From the NCBI GenBank assembly GCA_036785705.1, contig JAWUZG010000056.1:8743001-8807000 (forward strand): 64,000 nt of DNA, in the 5' to 3' direction. Positions 11,701-23,827 of this stretch are shown in pieces; position 1 is the stretch's first letter; each line of letters starts with the position of its first letter. This DNA comes from Acanthornis magna. Taxonomy: Eukaryota; Chordata; Aves; Passeriformes; Acanthizidae. The position numbers and the translations under genes were made by a program. A model generated the notes under the pieces. It made no database searches, was not told where the DNA came from, and saw only the letters and a program-made list of their open reading frames with translations.

Positions 11701-11904
11701 TGCCATTTGGCCTAGAGTTAGGGTTGAGAGATCTAAAGACCCTCGAGCTCTAGGAACACTGGGGCTGGAAAGGGCCTGCCAAGGCCATTGCAACAGTGCC
11801 CCAACATTGCTGCTCCTCCATCTTTCTGATAGGGAAAACCTAGGTACTGGGCTAAGGGAAATTAACTAGGCTAGGGTTAGGGTTACGCCTAGGGTTAGGG
11901 TTAG
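8048..11904 (+). repeat. Long version of the block repeated at 15412-18567
   Basis: Eleven monomers, C C' C2 L C2 L C L C' L L2. The first part (to about 8980) reappears 7364 bp to the right; the part from about 9710 on reappears 6663 bp to the right. The two monomers between, including one with the unusual linker AGGCTTAGAATAAGG near 9085, are missing from the right copy. Shared private variants include GCTGGCAAGGGCC near 8786 and CCAAGGACATCGC near 10728. Confidence 0.75.
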
Positions 11905-12956
11905 GAGATCTAAAGGGCCTCGAGCTCCAGGAACACCAGGGCTGGAAAGGGCCTGCCAAGGCACACGCGGCAAGGCCCCATCATGCCTGCTCCCACACCT
12001 TTCTGATCTGGACACGCCACAGGGTTCGGCACCTCGGCCCCTGCCACCAGCTGCCATTTGGCCTAGTGTTAGGGTTGAGAGATCTAAAGAGACTCGAGCT
12101 CCTGGAACACTGGGGCTGGAAAGGGCCTGCCAAGACCATCGCAGCAGTGCCCCAACACTGCTGCTCCCACACCTTTCTGATAGGGAAAACCCAGGCATTG
12201 GGCTTGGGTAAATAACTAGGTGTAGGGGTAGGGTTATGCCTAGGCTTAGCATTAGGAGATCTAAAGGGCCTCGAGCTCCAGGAACACCAAAGCTGGAAAG
12301 GGCCTGCCAAGGCAAACGCGGCAAGACCCCATCATGGCTGCTCTCACACCTTTCTGATCTGGACACCCCACATGGGTGGGCACCTCGGCCCCGGCCACCA
12401 GCTGCCATTTGGCCTAGAGTTAGGGTTGAGAGATTTAAAGAGTTACAAGCTCTGGGAACACTGGGGCTGGAAAGGGCCTGCCAAGGCCATTGCAACAGTG
12501 CCCCAACATTGCTGCTCCTCCATCTTTCTGATAGGGAAAACCTAGGTACTGGGCTAAGGGAAATTAACTAGGCTAGGGTTAGGGTTACACCTAGGGTTAG
12601 GCTTAGGAGATCTAAAGGGCCTCGAGCTCCAGGAACACCAGGGCTGGAAAGGGCCTGCCAAGGCAAACGCGGCAAGGCCCCATCATGGCTGCTCCCACAC
12701 CTTTCTGATCTGGACACGCCACAGGGTTGGGCACCTCGGCCCCTGCCACCAGCTGCCATTTGGCCTAGTGTTAGGGTTGAGAGATCTAAAGAGACTCGAG
12801 CTCCTGGAACACTGGGGCTGGAAAGGGCCTGCCAAGGCCATCGCAGCAGTGCCCCAACATTGCTGCTCCTCCATCTTTCTGATAGGGAAAACCAAGGTAC
12901 TGGGCTCGGGTAATTAACTAGGCTAGGGTTAGGGTTACGCCTAGGGTTAGGGTTAG
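11905..12956 (+). repeat. Partial higher-order repeat, m3-m4-m5
   Basis: Three monomers with the diagnostic variants of m3 (GGGTTCGGCACC and CCAAGACCATCGC), m4 (GAGATTTAAAGAG and the L2 linker) and m5 (CGCCACAGGGTTGGGC with an L linker). This is the first appearance of the five-monomer repeat and marks the boundary between zone 1 and the ordered zone. Confidence 0.75.
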
Positions 12957-15411
12957 GAGATCTAAAGGGCCTCGAGCTCCAGGAACACCAGGGCTGGAAA
13001 GGGCCTGCCAAGGCAAACGCGGCAAGGCCCCATCATGCCTGCTCCCACACCTTTCTGATCTGGACACCCCACATGGGTGGGCACCTCAGCCCCTGCCACC
13101 AGCTGCCATTTGGCCTAGAGTTAGGGTTGAGAGATCTAAAGACCCTCGAGCTCTGGGAACACTGGGGCTGGAAAGGGCCTGCCAAGGCCATTGCAACAGT
13201 GCCCCAACATTGCTGCTCCTCCGTCTTTCTGATAGGAAAAACCCAGGCATTGGGCTTGGGTAAATAACTAGGTGTAGGGGTAGGGTTATGCCTAGGCTTA
13301 GCATTAGGAGATCTAAAGGGCCTCGAGCTCCGGGAACACCAAAGCAGGAAAGGGCCTGCCAAGGCAAACGCGGCAAGGCCCCATCATGGCTGCTCCCACA
13401 CCTTTCTGATCTGGACACGCCACAGGGTTGGGCACCTGGGCCCCTGCCTCCAGCTGCCATTTGGCCTAGAGTTAGGGTTGAGAGATCTAAAGAGACTCGA
13501 GCTCCTGGAACACTGGGGCTGGAAAGGGCCTGCCAAGGCCATCGCAGCAGTGCCCCAGCATTGCTGCTCCTCCATCTTTCTGATAGGGAAAACTTAGGTA
13601 CTGGGCTTGGGTAATTAACTAGGCTAGGGTTAGGGTTACGCCTAGGGTTAGGCTTAGGAGATCTAAAGGGCCTCGAGCTCCAGGAACACCAGGGCTGGAA
13701 AGGGCCTGCCAAGGCAAACGCGGCAAGGCCCCATCATGGCTGCTCCCACACCTTTCTGATCTGGACACGCCACAGGGTTCGGCACCTCGGCCCCTGCCAC
13801 CAGCTGCCATTTGGCCTAGTGTTAGGGTTGAGAGATCTAAAGAGACTCGAGCTCCTGGAACACTGGGGCTGGAAAGGGCCTGCCAAGACCATCGCAGCAG
13901 TGCCCCAACACTGCTGCTCCCACACCTTTCTGATTGGGAAAACCCAGGCATTGGGCTTGGGTAAATAACTAGGTGTAGGGGTAGGGTTATGCCTAGGCTT
14001 AGCATTAGGAGATCTAAAGGGCCTCGAGCTCCAGGAACACCAAAGCTGGAAAGGGCCTGCCAAGGCAAACGCGGCAAGACCCCATCATGGCTGCTCCCAC
14101 ACCTTTCTGATCTGGACACCCCACATGGGTGGGCACCTCGGCCCCGGCCACCAGCTGCCATTTGGCCTAGAGTTAGGGTTGAGAGATTTAAAGAGTTACA
14201 AGCTCTGGGAACACTGGGGCTGGAAAGGGCCTGCCAAGGCCATTGCAACAGTGCCCCAACATTGCTGCTCCTCCATCTTTCTGATAGGGAAAACCTAGGT
14301 ACTGGGCTAAGGGAAATTAACTAGGCTAGGGTTAGGGTTACACCTAGGGTTAGGGTTAGGAGATCTAAAGGGCCTCGAGCTCCAGGAACACCAGGGCTGG
14401 AAAGGGCCTGCCAAGGCAAACGCGGCAAGGCCCCATCATGGCTGCTCCCACACCTTTCTGATCTGGACACGCCACAGGGTTGGGCACCTCGGCCCCTGCC
14501 ACCAGCTGCCATTTGGCCTAGTGTTAGGGTTGAGAGATCTAAAGAGACTCGAGCTCCTGGAACACTGGGGCTGGAAAGGGCCTGCCAAGGCCATCGCAGC
14601 AGTGCCCCAACACTGCTGCTCCCACACCTTTCTGATAGGGAAAACCCAGGCATTGGGCTTGGGTAAATAACTAGGTGTAGGCGTAGGAGTATGCCTAGGC
14701 TTAGCATTAGGAGATCTAAAGGGCTTCGAGCTCCAGGAACACCAAAGCTGGAAAGGGCCTGCCAAGGCAAACGCGGCAAGGCCCCATCATGGCTACTCCC
14801 ACACCTTTCTGATCTGGACACGCCACATGGATGGGCACCTCGGCCCCGGCCACCAGCTGCCATTTGGCCTAGAGTTAGGGTTGAGAGATCTAAAGACCCT
14901 CGAGCTCTAGGAACACTGGGGCTGGAAAGGGCCTGCCAAGGCCATCGCAGCAGTGCCCCAACACTGCTGCTCCCACACCTTTCTGATAGGGAAAACCCAG
15001 GCATTGGGCTTGGGTAAATAACTAGGTGTAGGGGTAGGGTTATGCCTAGGCTTAGCATTAGGAGATCTAAAGGGCTTCGAGCTCCAGGAACACCAGGGCT
15101 GGAAAGGGCCTGCCAAGGCAAACGCGGCAAGGCCCCATCATGGCTGCTCCCACACCTTTCTGATCTGGACACGCCACAGGGTTGGGCACCTCGGCCCCTG
15201 CCACCAGCTGCCATTTGGCCTAGTGTTAGGGTTGAGAGATCTAAAGAGACTCGAGCTCCTGGAACACTGCGGCTGGAAAGGGCCTGCCAAGGCCATCGCA
15301 GCAGTGCCCCAACATTGCTGCTCCTCCATCTTTCTGATAGGGAAAACCTAGGTACTGGGCTCGGGTAATTAACTAGGCTAGGGTTAGGGTTACGCCTAGG
15401 GTTAGGGTTAG
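12957..15411 (+). repeat. Higher-order repeat m1-m4 plus C2-C-L (7 monomers)
   Basis: m1 (with the marker at 13221), m2, m3 and m4 in standard order, then C2, C and L in place of m5. It resembles the eight-monomer forms at 21022 and 33996 but lacks one C2-type monomer. m3 carries TGATTGGGAAAACC near 13932 instead of TGATAGGG. The m1-m4 part reappears 6312 and 8065 bp to the right. Confidence 0.75.
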
Positions 15412-18400
15412 GAGATCTAAAGGGCCTCGAGCTCCAGGAACACCAGGGCTGGAAAGGGCCTGCCAAGGCAAATGCGGCAAGGCTCCATCATGCCTGCTCT
15501 CACACCTTTCTGATCTGGACACCCCACATGGCTGGGCACCTCAGCCCCTGCCACCAGCTGCCATTTGGCCTAGAGTTAGGGTTGAGAGACCTAAAGAGAC
15601 TCGAGCTCTGGGAACACTGGGGCTGGAAAGGGCCTGCCAAGGCCATCGCAGCAGTGCCCTAACACTGCTGCTGCCACACCTTTCTGATAGGGAAAACCCA
15701 GGCATTGGGCTTGGGTAAATAACTAGGTGTAGGGGTAGGGTTATGCCAAGGCTTAGCATTAGGAGATCTAAAGGGCCTCGAGCTCCAGGAACACCAGGGC
15801 TGGAAAGGGCCTGCCAAGGCAAACGCGGCAAGGCCCCATCATGGCTGCTCCCACACCTTTCTGATCTGGACACGCCACAGGGTTGGGCACCTCGGCCCCT
15901 GCCACCAGCTGCCATTTGGCCTAGTGTTAGGGTTGAGAGATCTAAAGAGACTCGAGCTCCTGGAACACTGCGGCTGGAAAGGGCCTGCCAAGGCCATCGC
16001 AGCAGTGCCCTAACACTGCTGCTCCCACACCTTTCTGATAGGGAAAACCCAGGCATTGGGCTTGGGTAAATAACTAGGTGTAGGGGTAGGGTTATGCCAA
16101 GGCTTAGCATTAGGAGATCTAAAGGGCCTCGAGCTCCAGGAACACCAGGGCTGGCAAGGGCCTGCCAAGGCAAACGCAGCAAGGTCCCAACATGGCTGCT
16201 CCCACACCTTTCTGATCTGGACACCCCACATGGGTGGGCACCTCGGCCCCGGCCACCAGCTGCCATTTGGCCTAGAGTTAGGGTTGAGAGATTTAAAGAG
16301 TTACAAGCTCTGGGAACACTGGGGCTGGAAAGGGCCTGCCAAGGCCATCGCAGCAGTGCCCCAACACTGCTGCTGCCACACCTTTCTGGTAGGGAAAACC
16401 CAGGCATTGGGCTTGGCTAAATAACTAGGTGTAGGCGTAGGAGTATGCCTAGGCTTAGCATTAGGAGATCTAAAGGGCCTCGAGCTCCAGGAACACCAAA
16501 GCTGGAAAGGGCCTGCCAAGGCAAACGTGGCAAGACCCCATCATGGCTGCTCCCACACCTTTCTGATCTGGACACCCCACATGGGTGGGCACCTCGGCCC
16601 CGGCCACCAGCTGCCATTTGGCCTAGAGTTAGGGTTGAGAGATTTAAAGAGTTACAAGCTCCGGGAACACTGGGGCTGGAAAGGGCCTGCCAAGGCCATC
16701 GCAACAGTGCCCCAACATTGCTGCTCCTCCATCTTTCTGATAGGGAAAACCTAGGTACTGGGCTCGGGTAATTAACTAGGCTAGGGTTAGGGTTACGCCT
16801 AGGGTTAGGGTTAGGAGATCTAAAGGGCCTCGAGCTCCAGGAACACCAGGGCTGGAAAGGGCCTGCCAAGGCAAATGCGGCAAGGCTCCATCATGCCTGC
16901 TCTCACACCTTTCTGATCTGGACACCCCACATGGCTGGGCACCTCAGTCCCTGCCACCAGCTGCCATTTGGCCTAGAGTTAGGGTTGAGAGACCTAAAGA
17001 GACTCGAGCTCTGGGAACACTGGGGCTGGAAAGGGCCTGCCAAGGCCATCGCAGCAGTGCCCTAACACTGCTGCTGCCACACCTTTCTGATAGGGAAAAC
17101 CCAGGCATTGGGCTTGGGTAAATAACTAGGTGTAGGGGTAGGGTTATGCCTAGGCTTAGCATTAGGAGATCTAAAGGGCCTCGAGCTCCAGGAACACCAG
17201 GGCTGGAAAGGGCCTGCCAAGGCAAACGCGGCAAGGCCCCATCATGGCTGCTCCCACACCTTTCTGATCTGGACACGCCACAGGGTTTGGCACCTCGGCC
17301 CCTGCCACCAGCTGCCATTTGGCCTAGTGTTAGGGTTGAGAGATCTAAAGAGACTCGAGCTCCTGGAACACTGGGGCTGGAAAGGGCCTGCCAAGGACAT
17401 CGCAACAGTGCCCCAACATTGCTGCTCCTCCATCTTTCTGATAGGGAAAACCTAGGTACTGGGCTCGGGTAATTAACTAGGCTAGGGTTAGGGTTACGCC
17501 TAGGGTTAGGGTTAGGAGATCTAAAGGGCCTCGAGCTCCAGGAACACCAGGGCTGGAAAGGGCCTGCCAAGGCAAACGCGGCAAGGCTCCATCATGCCTG
17601 CTCCCACACCTTTCTGATCTGGACACCCCACATGGCTGGGCACCTCAGCCCCTGCCACCAGCTGCCATTTGGCCTAGAGTTAGGGTTGAGAGACCTAAAG
17701 AGACTCGAGCTCTGGGAACACTGGGGCTGGAAAGGGCCTGCCAAGGCCATCGCAGCAGTGCCCCAACACTGCTGCTCCCACACCTTTCTGATAGGGAAAA
17801 CCCAGGCATTGGGCTTGGGTAAATAACTAGGTGTAGGGGTAGGGTTATGCCAAGGCTTAGCATTAGGAGATCTAAAGGGCCTCGAGCTCCAGGAACACCA
17901 GGGCTGGAAAGGGCCTGCCAAGGCAAACGCGGCAAGGCCCCATCATGGCTGCTCCCACACCTTTCTGATCTGGACACGCCACAGGGTTCGGCACCTCGGC
18001 CCCTGCCACCAGCTGCCATTTGGCCTAGTGTTAGGGTTGAGAGATCTAAAGAGACTCGAGCTCCTGGAACACTGGGGCTGGAAAGGGCCTGCCAAGGCCA
18101 TCGCAGCAGTGCCCCAACATTGCTGCTCCTCCATCTGTCTGATAGGGAAAACCAAGGTACTGGGCTTGGGTAATTAACTAGGCTAGGGTTAGGGTTACGC
18201 CTAGGGTTAGGGTTAGGAGATCTAAAGGGCCTTGAGCTCCAGGAACACCAGGGCTGGAAAGGGCCTGCCAAGGCAAATGCGGCAAAGCCCCAACATGGCT
18301 GCTCCCACACCTTTCTGATCTGGACACGCCACATGGATGGGCACCTCGGCCCCTGCCACCAGCTGCCATTTGGCCTAGAGTTAGGGTTGAGAGATCTAAA

Positions 18401-18567
18401 GACCCTCGAGCTCTAGGAACACTGGGGCTGGAAAGGGCCTGCCAAGGCCATTGCAACAGTGCCCCAACATTGCTGCTCCTCCATCTTTCTGATAGGGAAA
18501 ACCTAGGTACTGGGCTAAGGGAAATTAACTAGGCTAGGGTTAGGGTTACGCCTAGGGTTAGGGTTAG
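15412..18567 (+). repeat. Short version of the 8048-11904 block (9 monomers)
   Basis: Order C' C' C2 L C L C' L L2. It is the zone 1 block with two monomers removed. The monomer 16114-16464 is chimeric: its A half has GCTGGCAAGGGCC and CAGCAAGGTCCC as at 8750-9100, while its B half has CTGCTGCCACACC, TTTCTGGTAGGG and GGCTTGGCTAAAT as at 9451-9801. The junction lies between about 16281 and 16374. This places a zone 1-type block inside the ordered zone. Confidence 0.75.
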
Positions 18568-19268
18568 GAGATCTAAAGGGCCTCGAGCTCCAGGAACACC
18601 AGGGCTGGAAAGGGCCTGCCAAGGCAAACGCGGCAAGGCTCCATCATGCCTGCTCCCACACCTTTCTGATCTGGACACCCCACATGGCTGGGCACCTCAG
18701 CCCCTGCCACCAGCTGCCATTTGGCCTAGAGTTAGGGTTGAGAGACCTAAAGAGACTCGAGCTCTGGGAACACTGGGGCTGGAAAGGGCCTGCCAAGGCC
18801 ATCGCAGCAGTGCCCTAACACTGCTGCTCCCACACCTTTCTGATAGGGAAAACCCAGGCATTGGGCTTGGGTAAATAACTAGGTGTAGGGGTAGGGTTAT
18901 GCCAAGGCTTAGCATTAGGAGATCTAAAGGGCCTCGAGCTCCAGGAACACCAGGGCTGGAAAGGGCCTGCCAAGGCAAACGCGGCAAGGCCCCATCATGG
19001 CTGCTCCCACACCTTTCTGATCTGGACACGCCACAGGGTTGGGCACCTCGGCCCCTGCCACCAGCTGCCATTTGGCCTAGTGTTAGGGTTGAGAGATCTA
19101 AAGAGACTCGAGCTCCTGGAACACTGGGGCTGGAAAGGGCCTGCCAAGGCCATCGCAGCAGTGCCCCAACATTGCTGCTCCTCCATCTTTCTGATAGGGA
19201 AAACCAAGGTACTGGGCTCGGGTAATTAACTAGGCTAGGGTTAGGGTTACGCCTAGGGTTAGGGTTAG
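18568..19268 (+). repeat. C'-L dimer filler (701 bp)
   Basis: Two monomers. The first has CCCCACATGGCTGGGC and GAGACCTAAAGAG with a C' linker; the second resembles m5 (CGCCACAGGGTTGGGC, AACCAAGGTACTGGG) and carries an L linker. The same dimer type recurs at 31542-32242, 48372-49072 and 57488-58188, usually directly before an m1. Confidence 0.75.
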
Positions 19269-21021
19269 GAGATCTAAAGGGCCTCGAGCTCCAGGAACAC
19301 CAGGGCTGGAAAGGGCCTGCCAAGGCAAACGCGGCAAGGCCCCATCATGCCTGCTCCCACACCTTTCTGATCTGGACACCCCACATGGGTGGGCACCTCA
19401 GCCCCTGCCACCAGCTGCCATTTGGCCTAGAGTTAGGGTTGAGAGATCTAAAGACCCTCGAGCTCTGGGAACACTGGGGCTGGAAAGGGCCTGCCAAGGC
19501 CATTGCAACAGTGCCCCAACATTGCTGCTCCTCCGTCTTTCTGATAGGAAAAACCCAGGCATTGGGCTTGGGTAAATAACTAGGTGTAGGGGTAGGGTTA
19601 TGCCTAGGCTTAGCATTAGGAGATCTAAAGGGCCTCGAGCTCCGGGAACACCAAAGCAGGAAAGGGCCTGCCAAGGCAAACGCGGCAAGGCCCCATCATG
19701 GCTGCTCCCACACCTTTCTGATCTGGACACGCCACAGGGTTGGGCACCTGGGCCCCTGCGTCCAGCTGCCATTTGGCCTAGAGTTAGGGTTGAGAGATCT
19801 AAAGAGACTCGAGCTCCTGGAACACTGGGGCTGGAAAGGGCCTGCCAAGGCCATCGCAGCAGTGCCCCAGCATTGCTGCTCCTCCATCTTTCTGATAGGG
19901 AAAACTTAGGTACTGGGCTTGGGTAATTAACTAGGCTAGGGTTAGGGTTACGCCTAGGGTTAGGCTTAGGAGATCTAAAGGGCCTCGAGCTCCAGGAACA
20001 CCAGGGCTGGAAAGGGCCTGCCAAGGCAAACGCGGCAAGGCCCCATCATGGCTGCTCCCACACCTTTCTGATCTGGACACGCCACAGGGTTCGGCACCTC
20101 GGCCCCTGCCACCAGCTGCCATTTGGCCTAGTGTTAGGGTTGAGAGATCTAAAGAGACTCGAGCTCCTGGAACACTGGGGCTGGAAAGGGCCTGCCAAGA
20201 CCATCGCAGCAGTGCCCCAACACTGCTGCTCCCACACCTTTCTGATAGGGAAAACCCAGGCATTGGGCTTGGGTAAATAACTAGGTGTAGGGGTAGGGTT
20301 ATGCCTAGGCTTAGCATTAGGAGATCTAAAGGGCCTCGAGCTCCAGGAACACCAAAGCTGGAAAGGGCCTGCCAAGGCAAACGCGGCAAGACCCCATCAT
20401 GGCTGCTCTCACACCTTTCTGATCTGGACACCCCACATGGGTGGGCACCTCGGCCCCTGCCACCAGCTGCCATTTGGCCTAGAGTTAGGGTTGAGAGATT
20501 TAAAGAGTTACAAGCTCTGGGAACACTGGGGCTGGAAAGGGCCTGCCAAGGCCATTGCAACAGTGCCCCAACATTGCTGCTCCTCCATCTTTCTGATAGG
20601 GAAAACCTAGGTACTGGGCTAAGGGAAATTAACTAGGCTAGGGTTAGGGTTACACCTAGGGTTAGGGTTAGGAGATCTAAAGGGCCTCGAGCTCCAGGAA
20701 CACCAGGGCTGGAAAGGGCCTGCCAAGGCAAACGCGGCAAGGCCCCATCATGGCTGCTCCCACACCTTTCTGATCTGGACACGCCACAGGGTTGGGCACC
20801 TCGGCCCCTGCCACCAGCTGCCATTTGGCCTAGTGTTAGGGTTGAGAGATCTAAAGAGACTCGAGCTCCTGGAACACTGGGGCTGGAAAGGGCCTGCCAA
20901 GGCCATCGCAGCAGTGCCCCAACATTGCTGCTCCTCCATCTTTCTGATAGGGAAAACCAAGGTACTGGGCTCGGGTAATTAACTAGGCTAGGGTTAGGGT
21001 TACGCCTAGGGTTAGGCTTAG
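19269..21021 (+). repeat. Five-monomer higher-order repeat m1-m5 (1753 bp)
   Basis: Reference copy. m1: GAGATCTAAAGACCCTCGAG, marker CCGTCTTTCTGATAGGAAA at 19533, C linker. m2: CTCCGGGAACACCAAAGCAG, CACCTGGGCCCCTGC, CAGCATTGCTG, L linker with GGTTAGGCTTAGG. m3: GGGTTCGGCACC, CCAAGACCATCGC, C linker. m4: CGGCCCCTGCC here (usually CGGCCCCGGCC), GAGATTTAAAGAG, L2 linker. m5: CGCCACAGGGTTGGGC, AACCAAGGTACTGGG, L linker. Lengths are 351+350+351+351+350. Confidence 0.85.
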
Positions 21022-23827
21022 GAGATCTAAAGGGCCTCGAGCTCCAGGAACACCAGGGCTGGAAAGGGCCTGCCAAGGCAAACGCGGCAAGGCCCCATCA
21101 TGCCTGCTCCCACACCTTTCTGATCTGGACACCCCACATGGGTGGGCACCTCAGCCCCTGCCACCAGCTGCCATTTGGCCTAGAGTTAGGGTTGAGAGAT
21201 CTAAAGACCCTCGAGCTCTGGGAACACTGGGGCTGGAAAGGGCCTGCCAAGGCCATTGCAACAGTGCCCCAACATTGCTGCTCCTCCGTCTTTCTGATAG
21301 GAAAAACCCAGGCATTGGGCTTGGGTAAATAACTAGGTGTAGGGGTAGGGTTATGCCTAGGCTTAGCATTAGGAGATCTAAAGGGCCTCGAGCTCCGGGA
21401 ACACCAAAGCAGGAAAGGGCCTGCCAAGGCAAACGCGGCAAGGCCCCATCATGGCTGCTCCCACACCTTTCTGATCTGGACACGCCACAGGGTTGGGCAC
21501 CTGGGCCCCTGCCTCCAGCTGCCATTTGGCCTAGAGTTAGGGTTGAGAGATCTAAAGAGACTCGAGCTCCTGGAACACTGGGGCTGGAAAGGGCCTGCCA
21601 AGGCCATCGCAGCAGTGCCCCAGCATTGCTGCTCCTCCATCTTTCTGATAGGGAAAACTTAGGTACTGGGCTTGGGTAATTAACTAGGCTAGGGTTAGGG
21701 TTACGCCTAGGGTTAGGCTTAGGAGATCTAAAGGGCCTCGAGCTCCAGGAACACCAGGGCTGGAAAGGGCCTGCCAAGGCAAACGCGGCAAGGCCCCATC
21801 ATGGCTGCTCCCACACCTTTCTGATCTGGACACGCCACAGGGTTCGGCACCTCGGCCCCTGCCACCAGCTGCCATTTGGCCTAGTGTTAGGGTTGAGAGA
21901 TCTAAAGAGACTCGAGCTCCTGGAACACTGGGGCTGGAAAGGGCCTGCCAAGACCATCGCAGCAGTGCCCCAACACTGCTGCTCCCACACCTTTCTGATA
22001 GGGAAAACCCAGGCATTGGGCTTGGGTAAATAACTAGGTGTAGGGGTAGGGTTATGCCTAGGCTTAGCATTAGGAGATCTAAAGGGCCTCGAGCTCCAGG
22101 AACACCAAAGCTGGAAAGGGCCTGCCAAGGCAAACGCGGCAAGACCCCATCATGGCTGCTCCCACACCTTTCTGATCTGGACACCCCACATGGGTGGGCA
22201 CCTCGGCCCCGGCCACCAGCTGCCATTTGGCCTAGAGTTAGGGTTGAGAGATTTAAAGAGTTACAAGCTCTGGGAACACTGGGGCTGGAAAGGGCCTGCC
22301 AAGGCCATTGCAACAGTGCCCCAACATTGCTGCTCCTCCATCTTTCTGATAGGGAAAACCTAGGTACTGGGCTAAGGGAAATTAACTAGGCTAGGGTTAG
22401 GGTTACACCTAGGGTTAGGGTTAGGAGATCTAAAGGGCCTCGAGCTCCAGGAACACCAGGGCTGGAAAGGGCCTGCCAAGGCAAACGCGGCAAGGCCCCA
22501 TCATGGCTGCTCCCACACCTTTCTGATCTGGACACGCCACAGGGTTGGGCACCTCGGCCCCTGCCACCAGCTGCCATTTGGCCTAGTGTTAGGGTTGAGA
22601 GATCTAAAGAGACTCGAGCTCCTGGAACACTGGGGCTGGAAAGGGCCTGCCAAGGCCATCGCAGCAGTGCCCCAACACTGCTGCTCCCACACCTTTCTGA
22701 TAGGGAAAACCCAGGCATTGGGCTTGAGTAAATAACTAGGTGTAGGCGTAGGAGTATGCCTAGGCTTAGCATTAGGAGATCTAAAGGGCTTCGAGCTCCA
22801 GGAACACCAAAGCTGGAAAGGGCCTGCCAAGGCAAACGCGGCAAGGCCCCATCATGGCTACTCCCACACCTTTCTGATCTGGACACGCCACATGGATGGG
22901 CACCTCGGCCCCGGCCACCAGCTGCCATTTGGCCTAGAGTTAGGGTTGAGAGATCTAAAGACCCTCGAGCTCTAGGAACACTGGGGCTGGAAAGGGCCTG
23001 CCAAGGCCATCGCAGCAGTGCCCCAACACTGCTGCTCCCACACCTTTCTGATAGGGAAAACCCAGGCATTGGGCTTGGGTAAATAACTAGGTGTAGGCGT
23101 AGGAGTATGCCTAGGCTTAGCATTAGGAGATCTAAAGGGCTTCGAGCTCCAGGAACACCAGGGCTGGAAAGGGCCTGCCAAGGCAAACGCGGCAAGGCCC
23201 CATCATGGCTGCTCCCACACCTTTCTGATCTGGACACGCCACAGGGTTGGGCACCTCGGCCCCTGCCACCAGCTGCCATTTGGCCTAGTGTTAGGGTTGA
23301 GAGATCTAAAGAGACTCGAGCTCCTGGAACACTGCGGCTGGAAAGGGCCTGCCAAGGCCATCGCAGCAGTGCCCTAACACTGCTGCTCCCACACCTTTCT
23401 GATAGGGAAAACCCAGGCATTGGGCTTGGGTAAATAACTAGGTGTAGGGGTAGGGTTATGCCAAGGCTTAGCATTAGGAGATCTAAAGGGCCTCGAGCTC
23501 CAGGAACACCAGGGCTGGAAAGGGCCTGCCAAGGCAAACGCGGCAAGGCCCCATCATGGCTGCTCCCACACCTTTCTGATCTGGGCACGCCACAGGGTTG
23601 GGCACCTCGGCCCCTGCCACCAGCTGCCATTTGGCCTAGTGTTAGGGTTGAGAGATCTAAAGAGACTCGAGCTCCTGGAACACTGGGGCTGGAAAGGGCC
23701 TGCCAAGGCCATCGCAGCAGTGCCCCAACATTGCTGCTCCTCCATCTTTCTGATAGGGAAAACCAAGGTACTGGGCTCGGGTAATTAACTAGGCTAGGGT
23801 TAGGGTTACGCCTAGGGTTAGGGTTAG
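21022..23827 (+). repeat. Eight-monomer higher-order repeat, m1-m4 + C2-C2-C'-L (2806 bp)
   Basis: m1-m4 are standard (marker at 21286). m5 is replaced by two C2 monomers, a C' monomer and an L monomer. The second monomer of this extension has CATGGCTACTCCC and CGCCACATGGATGGGC. The same eight-monomer order occurs at 33996-36802, which makes it a real alternative higher-order unit. A private CTGGGCACGCC variant is seen near 23582. Confidence 0.8.

Larger units (their letters stand above)
1..11904 (+). repeat. Zone 1: irregular C/L monomer mixture
   Basis: Thirty-four monomers whose linker order is C C2 L C C' L C2 L2 L C' L C L C' L C2 C L C' L C C2 L C C' C2 L C2 L C L C' L L2. C and L often alternate (701-bp dimers) but no fixed longer period holds. 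The marker of higher-order position m1, CCGTCTTTCTGATAGGAAA, is absent here, although it occurs 16 times further right. Two oddities are a degenerate linker approach CCAGCCATTGGTTATGGG near 4828 and a GGCTAATT form of L near 4490 and 6245. No gene is seen. Confidence 0.85.
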
